Shown one piece after another: positions 5,136-5,204 of a stretch of 5,204 bases of DNA (positions within the stretch are counted from its first letter, which is position 1; every line of letters starts with the position of its first letter). The translations under genes and the position numbers were made by a program. Origin of the DNA: an uncultured Eubacteriales bacterium (lineage in GTDB: Bacteria; Bacillota_A; Clostridia; Oscillospirales; Oscillospiraceae); contig CASTQR010000128.1 of the NCBI GenBank assembly GCA_949451265.1, forward strand, positions 1 through 5,204, written 5' to 3'. The notes beneath the pieces were generated by a model. The model saw only the letters and a program-made list of their open reading frames with translations, ran no database searches and was not told the origin of the DNA.

Positions 5136-5204
5136 TTAAGGGTACTGGTAAGGGTACAACCGGGGCCGGGCCTTTGTCAGTGCCTCCACATAGGAAATGG
5201 CGAA
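5136..5204 (-). CDS. C-terminal end of an unrecognised gene (partial)
   Basis: Twenty-two codons run in from the right edge and stop at TAA 5138-5136. They read FAISYVEALTKARP followed by RLYPYQYP. The first part looks like a real helix and the end is Tyr/Pro-rich. The other two minus frames are less convincing, one stopping early and the other reading Pro/Val-rich into the promoter. The stop lies 5 bases before the -35 of the peptide unit, and no terminator lies between them, so some transcripts could run on to the terminator at 4956-4990. The fragment is too short to name. Confidence 0.4.
   Translation of the reverse strand, partial: FAISYVEALTKARPRLYPYQYP
5137..5157. repeat. Tandem 9-base direct repeat next to the peptide promoter
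   Basis: TAAGGGTAC occurs at 5137-5145 and 5149-5157, a 12-base period, ending 6 bases upstream of the -35 of the peptide unit. It could be a tandem activator site. It also lies inside the probable partial gene, where the repeat encodes Tyr-Pro twice, so codon choice alone may explain it. Confidence 0.35.

Overview
The window suggests a GC-rich member of the Firmicutes, most likely a Clostridia relative near the Oscillospiraceae. This is an inference from several things: coding DNA rich in GGC/GCC/CTG codons, AT-rich gaps with consensus-like promoters, strong AGGAGG-type ribosome sites, and the gene set (a YerC/YecD-type TrpR relative, a YqeM-like methyltransferase, Hsp33 and a bacterial flotillin). 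No database search was possible.

Layout. Positions 1-234 hold a doubtful gene edge on the minus strand, a rho-independent terminator with a GCGA tetraloop (108-140), and an extended -10 promoter surrounded by three copies of a CTGTAA-type half-site. That promoter drives a plus-strand pair. The first gene (235-1281) begins with a RelB/DinJ-type antitoxin ribbon-helix-helix domain fused to about 290 residues of helical protein whose last quarter loosely resembles the XpaC family; no toxin gene follows. The second (1356-2861) is a flotillin with an N-terminal membrane helix, an SPFH domain and a long Ala/Glu-rich coiled coil. The 74-base gap between them can form two competing hairpins. A perfect 16-bp stem (2881-2916) ends the flotillin transcript and also the convergent operon.

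On the minus strand, read right to left, a tightly packed operon holds yerC (4567-4851), a class I SAM-dependent methyltransferase (3827-4570, ATGA overlap with yerC) and hslO/Hsp33 (2929-3822, 4 bases after the methyltransferase). Its promoter is at 4916-4944, with an inverted repeat over the -35.

The right end is the least ordinary part. A self-contained minus-strand unit of about 140 bases has its own near-consensus promoter (5103-5131), an AGGAGG ribosome site, a 13-codon reading frame (MVKLGFRLFRFNV) and a strong terminator (4956-4990). To its right lies the probable C-terminal end of an unrecognised minus-strand gene (5136-5204).

Working together (inference): the plus-strand pair looks like a membrane-microdomain module with a DNA-binding partner that may control its own promoter. 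The minus-strand operon combines a small regulator, a methyltransferase and a redox-switched chaperone. The peptide unit has no evident functional link to either. No tRNA, rRNA, CRISPR array or insertion sequence was seen.
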